Numbered from the stretch's first letter, positions 8,108-16,678 are shown. The stretch: DNA of 64,000 bases from NORP240 sp965222175 (GCA_965222175.1 OZ244938.1:930001-994000); one strand, 5' to 3'. The notes: a model not told the origin generated them from the sequence alone. Translations and numbers: made by a program.

Positions 8108-9490
8108 ATGCGAATCACGATATTCGGTGCGGGATACGTCGGCCTGGTGCAGGCCGCGGTTCTTGCCAGCGTGGGACATGAGGTCTGCTGTGTCGATGTC
8201 GACCGTCGGAAAATAGCGGCGTTACAGCAGGGTATTGTACCGATTTTCGAGCCTGGCCTGGAGGCGTTGGTCAGAGACGCCCTAGCCGACGGGAAACTGG
8301 TTTTTACCGCGGAGTCGCAGTTCGGTGTCGACTACGCCACCCTGCAGTTTATCGCCGTTGGCACTCCGCCGGACGAAGACGGTTCCGCCGACCTGGCCCA
8401 TGTCCTGCAGGTGGCCGATGCCATCGCCAAGGACAGTACCGGCGACAGGATCGTGGTGATCAAGTCCACGGTGCCGGTTGGCGCCGCCGACAGGATTGCC
8501 CAGCGAGGGCAGGAAATCATTGCGAAAAAACCCGATTCTGCCGCGTTTGTAGTGGTTTCCAACCCGGAATTTCTCAAGGAAGGCGCGGCGGTGGCGGACT
8601 GTCGCAGTCCGGAGCGAATCATTATCGGCACCGATTCCCAAGACGCGGAACAATTGCTGCGCGAACTGTATGCGCCGTTCAACAGAAACCACGACAGGAT
8701 CCTGGTCATGGACCGGCGGAGCGCGGAGCTGACCAAGTATGCCGCCAACTGCATGCTGGCAACCCGCATAAGCTTCATGAATGAAATGGCGAATATCGCC
8801 GAGCTCACCGGGGCAGACATTGAAAATGTACGCCTGGGGATCGGCAGTGATTCCCGCATAGGGACACGGTTTATCTACCCCGGTTGCGGGTTCGGCGGTG
8901 GCTGTCTGCCAAAAGATATCAGGGCCCTGCAACGAACCGCGGTCGAGCTGGGTTACACGCCGCAACTGCTGGAGGCTATCGACGACATCAACGAGCGTCA
9001 GAAGAGCAGGCTGTACGAAACTATCTGCAGGGTTTTTACGCCGCTGGGCGAAGGCACGGTGGATCTGTCTGGCAGGTGCTTTGCCCTGTGGGGATTGTCG
9101 TTCAAGCCCGACACGGATGACATGAAGGAAGCGCCAAGCCGCGTACTGATCGAACTGCTGTTGAACGCCGGGGCAAGAGTGCAGGCCTGGGATCCCAAGG
9201 CCATGGACGAGGCGGGACGGATTTACGCAGGCGATCCGGATTTCCTGCTTGCAGCTGACAAAGAGGCCGCCCTGGAGGGCGCCTGCGCCCTGGTAATCTG
9301 TACCGAATGGCAGCAGTTCCGCGCACCGGACTTTGCCCTGATCAAGTCGCAGCTGCAGTACCCGGTAATCTTCGACGGTCGGAACATGTACGATCCGAAG
9401 CAACTGCAGGCATGGGGCATCGAGTATTACGGCATGGGCCGCAGCAGTACTGTGCCGCGGTCCGGGCTTATTGCCGGCCAGCTTGCCTGA
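8108..9490 (+). CDS. ugd: UDP-glucose 6-dehydrogenase family protein
   Basis: A 460-residue enzyme of the UDP-glucose/GDP-mannose dehydrogenase family. It has the N-terminal NAD-binding GAGYVG (residues 7-12), the STVPVG segment, K210 in the ELTKYAAN motif, and the catalytic cysteine C266 in FGGGCLPKD. The C-terminal UDP-binding domain includes LSFKPDTDDMKEAPS. The usual product is UDP-glucuronate, an exopolysaccharide precursor. The length is slightly above the short bacterial Ugd form (about 390-450). It follows a glycosyltransferase gene and has a moderate ribosome site (AAAGGACT). GDP-mannose or UDP-HexNAc dehydrogenase activity is possible, but the motif pattern best fits UDP-glucose. 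Confidence 0.9.
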   Translation: MRITIFGAGYVGLVQAAVLASVGHEVCCVDVDRRKIAALQQGIVPIFEPGLEALVRDALADGKLVFTAESQFGVDYATLQFIAVGTPPDEDGSADLAHVLQVADAIAKDSTGDRIVVIKSTVPVGAADRIAQRGQEIIAKKPDSAAFVVVSNPEFLKEGAAVADCRSPERIIIGTDSQDAEQLLRELYAPFNRNHDRILVMDRRSAELTKYAANCMLATRISFMNEMANIAELTGADIENVRLGIGSDSRIGTRFIYPGCGFGGGCLPKDIRALQRTAVELGYTPQLLEAIDDINERQKSRLYETICRVFTPLGEGTVDLSGRCFALWGLSFKPDTDDMKEAPSRVLIELLLNAGARVQAWDPKAMDEAGRIYAGDPDFLLAADKEAALEGACALVICTEWQQFRAPDFALIKSQLQYPVIFDGRNMYDPKQLQAWGIEYYGMGRSSTVPRSGLIAGQLA

Positions 9491-9658
9491 TACCGCCGTT
9501 CTGCAGCAAAATGCCGTGGCGGAAACCGGTGTTTTCCCCCCGATAACCCGCTGCCGGGTCGGTGTTCAGGCCGGGCATCGCCGCCGGCACGGCATACGTG
9601 TAGTGGGCAGAATTCTCCGGCGTGTGTCCGGGAAAGATTGATCAAGCGGAGTGAAATG

Positions 9659-11377
9659 ATGAAGAACCTTAACCTTGCGGCATTTCTCCTTGGCGTGCTG
9701 CATCCCGTCCTGGCAGTTGCCGAGCCGGCGTCAGCTGACGACATAACGGGCGCCTGGCTGGCATTCAGCAATGCCCGGGGCGAGGCGTCGCTGATCCTGG
9801 GGGACGTGGAGCATCCGTCTGCCAATGACGTGTTTCGCGTGATACCCGAGGTCGGCGGCGACAACCTGGACGAGGAAAAACTGGCGCTGGGTACCGACCT
9901 GTTCAACGAGCCGCGACTGTCCCGGGACGGGTCCATGGCCTGCTCGTCGTGCCATATCGCCATGCTGGGAGGCGTCGATCGCAGCCCGGTGTCCTTTGGC
10001 ATCGGTCGCGCCAGGGGCAGGTTCAACGCGCCCACCATCTTCAATGCCGCGTTGAACTTCCGTCAGTTCTGGGATGGCCGTGCCCTGACCCTGGAAGATC
10101 AGGCGCTGGGTCCCATTGAGAACCCCATCGAGCTGGGTCATGATCTCGACGACGTCGTGGCAATGTTGCAAAGCATTCCAGAATACCGTGACGCCTTCAA
10201 TCGGATTTATCCCGATGGCGTAAGCGCCGCCAACCTGGCGGACGCCATCGCCTATTACCAGGTAGTGAATTTTACCGGGCTTAGCTCACCCTTCCTGCGC
10301 CAGCTTGAAGAGCAGCTGGAACCACTGAACAGCAGGGCCCGACGGGGTCAACAGCGGTTCGTGGAAGTTGGCTGTGCCAGTTGTCACAACGGCGTCAACC
10401 TGGGCGGGAATTCCTATCAGCGGCTTGGCGTTGCCAGGCCCTGGTACAGCAGTGATCGACCGGCAACTGAAGCGGATGACGGCCTGTTCGCGCGCACCGG
10501 CCGTGAGCAGGACCGGCATGTGTTCAAGGTGCCGACGCTGCACCATGTCGCGGCCACCGGGCCCTGGTTACACGACGGCAGCATCACTTCCCTGCAGCAG
10601 GCGGTGGATCTGATGGCGCGCCATCAGCTTGGCCGTTACCTGGACAACGACGATATCGACGACATCACCGCCTTCCTGCGCGCGCTGGGGGACAGTCTCG
10701 GCATGGTGGGCGACTGCGCCGTGAGCGGCAGCTACAGTATCAGCATGGATTGTGATGTCAGCCGGGCCGGCGCGGGTGAAACACAGGATAGCGAGGTCTT
10801 CCGGGCGCCGCTGCCGGATCCGGCCACCCTGGTGAAGCGACACCACGAGGAATACCTCAGGGCCCTGGCACATGTAGCCGGCGCGCCGCAGCGAATCGCC
10901 GAAGAAATGCGGCGTATCCGCTCCGGAGACGTAGCCCACTATGACTTCCTGCAATACGCGCACTTCGACATGATGCGCCATGCCCGGGCATTGTCCTTTC
11001 CGCCGGCGGATGTCGAGCAGGAGGCGCGGGAGGCCCTGCTGTTACAGGCAGCAGGCTTGCAGGAGTCGGCCGCACGATACGAGCTCAGGATTGCCGATTT
11101 TCTCCGTGCCCACGCACTGGTCAATAGCGCCAGGTCTGCCATTCAGGACCTGCTGCGGATAATGGCTGTCGACGCCGATGAGCAGGTCAGGACGCGCCTG
11201 GCAAAGGCAGAAGAAAGCGCCCAGGCGTTTTACCGGCAGCCCAATCCGGAAACCCAGGAAAACCTCGACAGGGCCACCCGGGCCCTGCACGGTATCGATC
11301 TGCCTCCCCGGCAACTTGAGGAATTCCGGCTCCAGGTCCGGTTATTGCAGGAAAATATTGCGCTTCCCCCTGGATGA
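9659..11377 (+). CDS. Secreted dihaem cytochrome c peroxidase / MauG-like protein with C-terminal extension
   Basis: About 572 residues. The Met at 9659 is chosen because a GGAG ribosome site lies seven bases before it and a signal peptide follows (MKNLNLAAFLLGVLHPVLAVA). Two c-type haem sites are present, CSSCH at residues 95-99 and CASCH at 239-243. Between them is GRFNAPTIFNAALN, and after them VPTLHHVAATGPWLHDGS, typical of the CcpA/MauG family. Such periplasmic proteins reduce hydrogen peroxide or oxidise protein side chains. Roughly 190 residues beyond the usual family end are alanine- and glutamate-rich and predicted helical, and I do not recognise them. It stands alone between ugd and a PEP-CTERM gene. 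Confidence 0.88.
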   Translation: MKNLNLAAFLLGVLHPVLAVAEPASADDITGAWLAFSNARGEASLILGDVEHPSANDVFRVIPEVGGDNLDEEKLALGTDLFNEPRLSRDGSMACSSCHIAMLGGVDRSPVSFGIGRARGRFNAPTIFNAALNFRQFWDGRALTLEDQALGPIENPIELGHDLDDVVAMLQSIPEYRDAFNRIYPDGVSAANLADAIAYYQVVNFTGLSSPFLRQLEEQLEPLNSRARRGQQRFVEVGCASCHNGVNLGGNSYQRLGVARPWYSSDRPATEADDGLFARTGREQDRHVFKVPTLHHVAATGPWLHDGSITSLQQAVDLMARHQLGRYLDNDDIDDITAFLRALGDSLGMVGDCAVSGSYSISMDCDVSRAGAGETQDSEVFRAPLPDPATLVKRHHEEYLRALAHVAGAPQRIAEEMRRIRSGDVAHYDFLQYAHFDMMRHARALSFPPADVEQEAREALLLQAAGLQESAARYELRIADFLRAHALVNSARSAIQDLLRIMAVDADEQVRTRLAKAEESAQAFYRQPNPETQENLDRATRALHGIDLPPRQLEEFRLQVRLLQENIALPPG

Positions 11378-11452
11378 TTAGTCGGCTTCCTTTGCCGGCC
11401 GCGCAGTCCCAGGTCGGCTGGCGGCCCGCATTCCCCGCGGACAAAATGCCAG

Positions 11453-12178
11453 CTATCGATCCTGTGCAACTTTGCGATCGCGCAACCGTACAATCCGCTG
11501 TCGCCGTCGACCGATTCCCAGTGCGGCCAGGCCGAGTCCCAGCAGGCTGAGTGCGGCAGGTTCAGGTACCGACGGCGACGATTGTCCATTGGTTCGCAGG
11601 TAGTCAATACCAATACTGCCCGGGCCACCTATTGCAAAGTTATGGGAAAAGTTAAGTTGCAGGCTATTGGAATTGGCAAGATTGGATCCGTTACCTAATT
11701 CGAAGTTGAAGGACGAGAACAGGAATTCGTAGATTCCCGGCGTGGTGATTACCAGGGGCCCAGATCTCGAGAGGTTGCCAGTGCTCTGGTAAGTTGTAAT
11801 AGCAAGGCTTGGATTGGATACTACCGAAGATACCGACACGATGAATCTGTCGGCACCTCCGGCCGTGAAATCGAACCCGCCAAGACCGTAATTCAATCCC
11901 GGGTCGTTCTCATTGCCATCATAGTAGACGCTGACGCTGGAGATACCGGCATTAAAATAAAAAGTCGCAGCGCCTCCAGTAGATGAGTATGACGCATCGG
12001 TTGAGGGCTTAACATCCCGTTCACCTCCCAGCATGGTTCCGTCGACGGTAAGAGGAGTGGAAGTCAAGGCGGTTTCCCCATCGAACTCATCGATTGAAAA
12101 AGGCATGGCGCCAGCCAGGCCGGGGAACAGACCTGTGGTCGCAATCAGGACAGCCGGTGAAAGTCTTTTCAAAATCAT
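11453..12178 (-). CDS. PEP-CTERM sorting domain protein
   Basis: A 241-residue exported protein. A signal peptide covers about residues 1-24 (ending PGLAGA). A beta-rich body of roughly 180 residues, poor in cysteine and rich in Ser, Gly, Asn and aromatic residues, follows. From residue 204 comes the sorting tail: VPEPAALSLLGLGLAALGIG, then RRR. After the basic stop there is an extra 15 residues (RIVRLRDRKVAQDR), slightly unusual for the family. The tail is recognised by an exosortase, which cuts it and transfers the protein to the cell surface or matrix. An exosortase gene is not in this window. A sigma-54-type site (12346-12360, minus strand) lies about 170 bases upstream. The body matches no family I can name. 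Confidence 0.85.
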   Translation of the reverse strand: MILKRLSPAVLIATTGLFPGLAGAMPFSIDEFDGETALTSTPLTVDGTMLGGERDVKPSTDASYSSTGGAATFYFNAGISSVSVYYDGNENDPGLNYGLGGFDFTAGGADRFIVSVSSVVSNPSLAITTYQSTGNLSRSGPLVITTPGIYEFLFSSFNFELGNGSNLANSNSLQLNFSHNFAIGGPGSIGIDYLRTNGQSSPSVPEPAALSLLGLGLAALGIGRRRQRIVRLRDRKVAQDR

Positions 12179-12345
12179 ATGGTATTCCTTCCAGTTTGAA
12201 ATATTCTTCGTTTTCCAGGGCCGCTTAAACTGAGTGGCCTGGTTCCTTTCCGGATTCGAATGTGCTGCAGTGGATCACATCGACGGTTCAATTTGACAGC
12301 ATCAGGGGTCAGATATCCCCCATAAAAACAGCAGTCTGTAGGAAA

Positions 12346-12360
12346 GCAAATTACATGCCA
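12346..12360 (-). promoter_or_regulatory. Candidate sigma-54 promoter for the PEP-CTERM gene at 11453-12178
   Basis: Read on the minus strand the sequence is TGGCATGTAATTTGC, then T. It matches TGGCACG-N4-TTGCW with one mismatch and exact GG-N10-GC spacing. It predicts a start near 12334 and a leader of about 155 bases. It is the third such match in front of a PEP-CTERM-like gene in this window. Confidence 0.6.
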
Positions 12361-12771
12361 TTCACGCTGATGGGCGCTAGTTTCATGATTTTTCTTAAAA
12401 AAATGAAAAGAGTAGAGTTCGTTCACCTGTCGATGTAAAAAAAATTGACATCCTTCAACAAAGTCACAGCGATTCCGAAGAGGCCGGTTTGTCGCCTTCC
12501 GCCTACAATTCCCGGTCAACAGTCATATTGATTGCGAGTTCTTCAGTGCCCGGAAAAACGGCCCGTCCAGTGAAATCTGCCGTAAATAAGGTAACTTGGC
12601 ACCTGATCGGTTTTCTGAACACAGAGTCTGGACTTTAATTATGTCAGGAATTATTCCCGTTGAGTTCAGGAGATACTGTTCACGGAAATCCGATGACTCA
12701 ATGTCAGGAAATTTTACAAATCCGTGCCACCACCAGCCCGCTGACCGGGAAAAAGCCCGTTATTACTGGCC
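12361..12771. other. AT-rich intergenic region without a gene
   Basis: This stretch separates the divergent PEP-CTERM gene and the second mini PEP-CTERM cassette. It is more AT-rich than its surroundings, with A-runs near 12395 and 12438. A TTGACA at about 12448 is the only housekeeping-type -35 match, and no good -10 sits at the right distance. Short frames here (for example 12596-12790) show no protein-like features. It probably holds regulator binding sites for the divergent sigma-54 promoters. Confidence 0.4.
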
Positions 12772-12786
12772 TGGTACAGATTTTGC
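12772..12786 (+). promoter_or_regulatory. Candidate sigma-54 promoter for the second mini PEP-CTERM cassette
   Basis: TGGTACAGATTTTGC has exact TGG-N8-TTGC spacing and differs from TGGCACG-N4-TTGC at two positions of the -24 box. The expected transcription start is near 12798, giving a leader of about 75 bases to the ATG at 12872. Confidence 0.55.
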
Positions 12787-12871
12787 CTGAAAGTAGAGGA
12801 GGTTCACTGATCTATCCAGCGAATCTGAACAAGGACAAGGGCAAAAACTGCCCTTAGCGGAGGAAAGTCTG

Positions 12872-13048
12872 ATGAAGTACCTGTCAACAGCAGTAGCGGT
12901 AGCCGCCACTTACCTGGCAACCACGGGGACGGCCATGGCCGGAATGCATGCGGCGCTGGTTTCCGTCTCGGAACCCGGTATTTTCCCCCTGCTGGCCATG
13001 GGCGCAGCAATTACCGCCGTGGCTTACCGACTGCGCCGGAAGAAATAG
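12872..13048 (+). CDS. 58-residue PEP-CTERM-like mini-protein (SEP variant)
   Basis: A 58-residue protein equal in length and layout to the one at 1245-1421. Residues 1-23 form a signal peptide (MKYLSTAVAVAATYLATTGTAMA). Only about eight residues (GMHAALVS) separate it from the tail VSEPGIFPLLAMGAAITAVAY, which ends RLRRKK. Compared with the first copy, S31-V32-x-E34-P35-G36-x-F38-x-L40-L41-A42-M43 align exactly, but the first proline of PEP is replaced by serine. A strong AGGAAAG ribosome site lies eight bases before the ATG. A paralogous membrane hydroxylase gene follows after 250 bases. Whether an exosortase accepts SEP is uncertain. The chain is short, but conservation of length, signal and tail makes it convincing. 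Confidence 0.8.
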   Translation: MKYLSTAVAVAATYLATTGTAMAGMHAALVSVSEPGIFPLLAMGAAITAVAYRLRRKK

Positions 13049-13062
13049 CCAACGGACGACCT

Positions 13063-13277
13063 TGCAGGAAACATGCAGGAAAGTAGTTGCAGGAAACGGG
13101 TAGCGAAAACAGGTACCGGTAGCAGGTGCTGGAAACAGTTGCCGGGCTTTGTTACCTGGCGTATTTACCGGACACAGTAGTCAGGTCCGGATACCGTGCT
13201 GAGGTACCAGGCTCGGGCACTGAACTCAGGTACCGGGCTCAGTTACCGGGAGAGTCAGAGTTGCAGTCGACTCTCCC
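13063..13277 (+). repeat. Degenerate short repeats and hairpins in the leader of the second hydroxylase
   Basis: The 250-base gap 13049-13298 opens with three copies of GCAGGAAA (13063-13096). It continues with several diverged copies of a unit resembling TCAGGTACCGGGC (about 13110-13250). A 9-bp hairpin follows, GGGAGAGTC (13248-13256) with GACTCTCCC (13269-13277), and then a small GAAGT/ACTTC hairpin just before the TTCAGG ribosome site. No gene is present. The hairpins could limit access to the hydroxylase start. Confidence 0.5.
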
Positions 13278-13298
13278 GAAGTCATCAATAACTTCAGG

Positions 13299-14192
13299 AT
13301 GGAGTTTGCCGTGTCGGAATCTGCCATACCGGTGTTCCAGAACGTGGAATTGTTCTGTTTCTTCCTTTCCATAGCCGTGCTGTCTATGTGGGAGCTGAGG
13401 ACACCGTTACGTCAGCTGATGTTGGGTGTGCCGCTGCGCTGGCTTAACAATATCGGGCTTTTTCTGTTCAATTCCGTACTCATGAGACTGCTGAGTCCCA
13501 CGCTTTCCATCGTGCTGGCGTTTCAGTTGCAGGAGCAGGGCTGGGGATTGTTCAACGTTCTGGTACTGCCGGAATGGATGACGGTAGTCGGCGCTTTCAT
13601 CCTGCTGGATTTCGGTTTCTACCTGAAACACCGGATCGCCCATGCCGTTCCGTGGTTCTGGCGCTTTCACCGGGTACACCACAGCGATGCTGATTTCGAT
13701 CTGACCACCAGTATCCGGTTTCACCCCCTGGATGTGGGTTACCAGACCCTGACCCAGATTCTCTCCGTCATTATTATCGGCGCGCCGCCATTGGCTATCG
13801 CGGCTCACGCGGTGTGCTTCATGGTGATCGCCAGGTTTCAGCACAGCAACGTTCGCCTGCCGGAAAAACTGGAGAAGAAACTGCGCCGCTTCCTGGTGAC
13901 ATCGGACATGCACCGAATTCATCATTCGGCGCGGCAGCCGGAAACCGACAGCAATTACGGCGGTCTGTTTCCGTGGTTTGATCGACTGCTTGGTACTTAT
14001 GTCGATGAACCCGTGGGCGGTCAGACCGGCATGCAGGTGGGGCTCAATGAATTCAGCCATCCGAAGCACATGACCCTGTGGTGGATGTTGGTGAATCCGT
14101 TGTTACCGGGTAAAACCGCAGTGGACGATGCCGGGTCCGCGGAAGCCGGTAATGAATCCCCCGGTCTCCCTGGCCAGCTGCCGTCCGGCTGA
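13299..14192 (+). CDS. Membrane fatty acid hydroxylase / sterol desaturase family protein (second copy)
   Basis: A 297-residue paralogue of the hydroxylase at 1467-2327. The histidine clusters are H111-RIA-H115, H124-RV-HH128, H182 in QHSN, and H205-RI-HH209, with strongly shared surroundings (VPWFWRFHRVHHSD here, VPWLWRVHKVHHSD there; also TTSIRFHPL and TTTIRFHPL). About four hydrophobic segments anchor it in the membrane. It should bind a di-iron centre and hydroxylate or desaturate a lipid-like substrate. The last 30 residues are Pro, Gly and Ser rich and not conserved. It follows a 58-residue PEP-CTERM-like gene, as does the first copy, which suggests duplication of the pair. A weak TTCAGG ribosome site precedes the ATG. 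Confidence 0.9.
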   Translation: MEFAVSESAIPVFQNVELFCFFLSIAVLSMWELRTPLRQLMLGVPLRWLNNIGLFLFNSVLMRLLSPTLSIVLAFQLQEQGWGLFNVLVLPEWMTVVGAFILLDFGFYLKHRIAHAVPWFWRFHRVHHSDADFDLTTSIRFHPLDVGYQTLTQILSVIIIGAPPLAIAAHAVCFMVIARFQHSNVRLPEKLEKKLRRFLVTSDMHRIHHSARQPETDSNYGGLFPWFDRLLGTYVDEPVGGQTGMQVGLNEFSHPKHMTLWWMLVNPLLPGKTAVDDAGSAEAGNESPGLPGQLPSG

Positions 14193-14433
14193 CACGGCTG
14201 ACAGGACCGATTAAGACGCTTCCTGCTGCGTGACACGCCGCGCGACTCTTCTGTAGACTGTAGCGCTGATTCCCTCATTTTACCGTCGCTGCCGAAGGTT
14301 TTCTTAACCGCCAGTCAGACGGAGTGCGCGTGGTTCTGTCGGTTGCCATAAGTCAGAGGTTCGCTAGTCACAACAGTGACCATCAATAGAGTGAGCAAGC
14401 CCTGGCTGGCATTACCCTTTCGAGATAGGTCTG

Positions 14434-15423
14434 ATGAATTCGGATAACCCACGCGCATCCATTGTCGTTGTCCAGCGGGAACGCTTCAGCACAACCCGGC
14501 GTTCCCTGGAATCGCTGCTGGCAAATACCGACAAAAGGTACCCGGTCTATTATGTCGACAACGCCTCTCCCCCGGAGATACACCGGTTTCTGGCCGGGCA
14601 GGCCGCCGATGGCGGTATACAGTTGATACGACATGAAGCTTACTCATCGCCGGCACAGGCCAGGAATGCGGTGTTACCGTTAATCGAAACGGAATACGTG
14701 GCATTCGTGGACAATGATGTGCTGTTTACACCCGGCTGGCTTGAAGTGCTCCTGAAATGTGCCCGCGATCATCAGGCGGATGCAGTCACGCCGCTGATAT
14801 TGCAGGGAGAGCTTGAAGACGGCGTCATCCACACGGCCGGGGGCAGCGTCGGAATTCACGAAACCGAGGCCGGTCCCGAATTGCGTGAAACCCAGCGATT
14901 TCTCGGCAGGCCGATGGCGGACGTTGCGGCTGAACTGCAGGAAGAGCCTACCCAGATGGCAGAGTTTCATTGCGTGCTGGTGCGAACCGATTTCCTGCGG
15001 GACCTGGGTGGCCTGGATGAAAACTACCTGGCCACGTCAGAGCACCTTGATTTTGCCCTGGAATTGCAGAAAGCCAATGGCTCGATGTGGTTCGCCCCCG
15101 GGTCCGTCGTCAGCTATGTTTTTCCGCCACCGGTGGCCAGGGAAGACCGCAGGTATTTCTGTCTGCGCTGGAGCAGGGAGTGGACGCGGCACTCCGAGCA
15201 CCACCTGTTCAGCAAATGGCAGGTTATCCCCGGTGATCGCCTGCTGCGGTTTACCACCAGGCACCGCAGAAAAGCGTTTGCCGCAATGCACCGATCAGCG
15301 AGTAAAATCGCCGGCACCAGGTTCGCCAACCTGATGGTCAAGCTGCTGGACTGGTGGTATGGCAAGGTTTCGAAACGACTTGAAAGTGACGAGGTGAAAG
15401 CACTGCTTCGAGCCGGCAGTTGA
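14434..15423 (+). CDS. Family 2 glycosyltransferase
   Basis: A 329-residue GT-A glycosyltransferase of family GT2. ASIVVVQRERF opens the Rossmann-like domain, VYYVDNASPP binds nucleotide, and VAFVDNDVLF at about residues 88-97 carries the DND metal site in place of the usual DxD. Later come GGLDENYLATSEHLDFALEL, which supplies the catalytic acidic region, and a basic C-terminal part (RHRRKAFAAMHRSASK) that may lie on the membrane. There is no transmembrane anchor. The gene is monocistronic and convergent with the next glycosyltransferase. Its product probably acts on a surface glycan; donor and acceptor cannot be predicted. Confidence 0.85.
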   Translation: MNSDNPRASIVVVQRERFSTTRRSLESLLANTDKRYPVYYVDNASPPEIHRFLAGQAADGGIQLIRHEAYSSPAQARNAVLPLIETEYVAFVDNDVLFTPGWLEVLLKCARDHQADAVTPLILQGELEDGVIHTAGGSVGIHETEAGPELRETQRFLGRPMADVAAELQEEPTQMAEFHCVLVRTDFLRDLGGLDENYLATSEHLDFALELQKANGSMWFAPGSVVSYVFPPPVAREDRRYFCLRWSREWTRHSEHHLFSKWQVIPGDRLLRFTTRHRRKAFAAMHRSASKIAGTRFANLMVKLLDWWYGKVSKRLESDEVKALLRAGS

Positions 15424-15542
15424 CCAGCTGGCCATTTCAACTTCATCGCTGCCGCGGCAATCTTACAGCGCCTGCTCCTCGGACCCCGGTAAGCTCCATG
15501 GTGCGACAGTACGACGCCTGACTGCACGCTGAGCTGTTTCAA

Positions 15543-16496
15543 CTATCCCTGGAAAGACGTCCGGTTCACCGCGGCGACTGTTGCGGTCAGTTCCCTGGAG
15601 ACATCCGGTGAATAATCGGGGTCCAGTCTCAACCTTTGCAGATGATTGAAAATCAGGTTGCGCTCCTCGTGGAAATTAGGCCGGTTCAGGAATATTGCCG
15701 TGTCGGTCTTGTAGCCCGTGGGACAGTCCACCCATTTCCCGACGTCATGAATCCGTGGCTTGCCGGTGCCGCTGAAACTGACGAACAGATCCTCGGCATT
15801 GTGTACCTCCGCTGCATTGTGCAAACCAAACTTGCCTAAAATGTGATACATGGTATTCAGTATTTTTCGATTCAGAAGATAAACCCGGTTCAAGACGTCT
15901 ACCTCTCTCTCCCCCACGAAGGGCCTGGGGACCGCGGATTCCGGATCGGACTGCCAAACCTGACCCTGCACGCCGTGGGGTACGTCGGGATTTTCAAGGA
16001 ATCTTGAATAGAGCAGGTCGACTTGTTGCGGAGACAGAAAAATATCGTCATCGATAACGATAAATCTTTCGCCGCTGCTTGCCCTGGCCAGGTCATAGCG
16101 GTAACCACAGGCCGTGGGCTGCTTCTGGTTGATTAGTCGAAATCTCGGGTCGGCAGTGAACCGGGCCACGTCAACCTGTCGGGCAGGGTTGTTGTTGGTC
16201 AGAATGACTTCGGTTACATAGGGCAGGGCCAGGACCGATTCCACGATGAACGGCAGATTCTCCTCCCGTTTAAAGCTGGTCAGTATCACCGTTAGCCCCG
16301 GTCGACCGGGGAAGCTGACCTTCCTCGCTGCCAGCAGCTGGCGACGAAAACGATACGCCTGGCAAATATAGGCCCACAGTTTTCGCCTCCCTCTGGTCGG
16401 ATAATGCTGCGGGTTTCGTACCGCATCGCTGCTGCGCTTAAAGACCAGCGGGAAAAACTTCATGTGCCATGAGACTGCATAACTGATGATCACCAT
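15543..16496 (-). CDS. Glycosyltransferase resembling the exostosin C-terminal family (GT64-like)
   Basis: A 317-residue glycosyltransferase. LTVILTSFKREENLPFIVES and EVILTNNNPA resemble the start of the GT64 (exostosin C-terminal) or GT2 fold, and RFIVIDDDIFLS carries a DDD metal-binding motif at about residue 140. The region KWVDCPTGYKTD and a basic C-terminus follow. Two Met codons are possible; the first (16496) is used, while Met13 would give MKFFPLVFKRSS. No membrane segment is convincing. It is convergent with the GT2 gene at 14434. Domain family is moderately sure, function in glycan synthesis is inferred. Confidence 0.75.
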   Translation of the reverse strand: MVIISYAVSWHMKFFPLVFKRSSDAVRNPQHYPTRGRRKLWAYICQAYRFRRQLLAARKVSFPGRPGLTVILTSFKREENLPFIVESVLALPYVTEVILTNNNPARQVDVARFTADPRFRLINQKQPTACGYRYDLARASSGERFIVIDDDIFLSPQQVDLLYSRFLENPDVPHGVQGQVWQSDPESAVPRPFVGEREVDVLNRVYLLNRKILNTMYHILGKFGLHNAAEVHNAEDLFVSFSGTGKPRIHDVGKWVDCPTGYKTDTAIFLNRPNFHEERNLIFNHLQRLRLDPDYSPDVSRELTATVAAVNRTSFQG

Positions 16497-16678
16497 GGGC
16501 CGAAACCGGAGCAGGAAAGTATAGGGTGGATTCCGGAGACGGTAAAGTTAATGCTTCAACAGCAGGCGGCACTGCCTGAAGTCGGCCGGGGGCAACGGAT
16601 TAAGTCCCGGGCAGGGAAGCGGTGGAGTGGCTGGGTACAATCCTGTGCCCTGGACCCGGGCACCCGCAACCTGGCAAT

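Noticed and set aside
14341..14360. TCAGAGGTTC similarity to the family A element end
   Set aside because: Only ten bases match and the flanking bases diverge, so it is within chance expectation.
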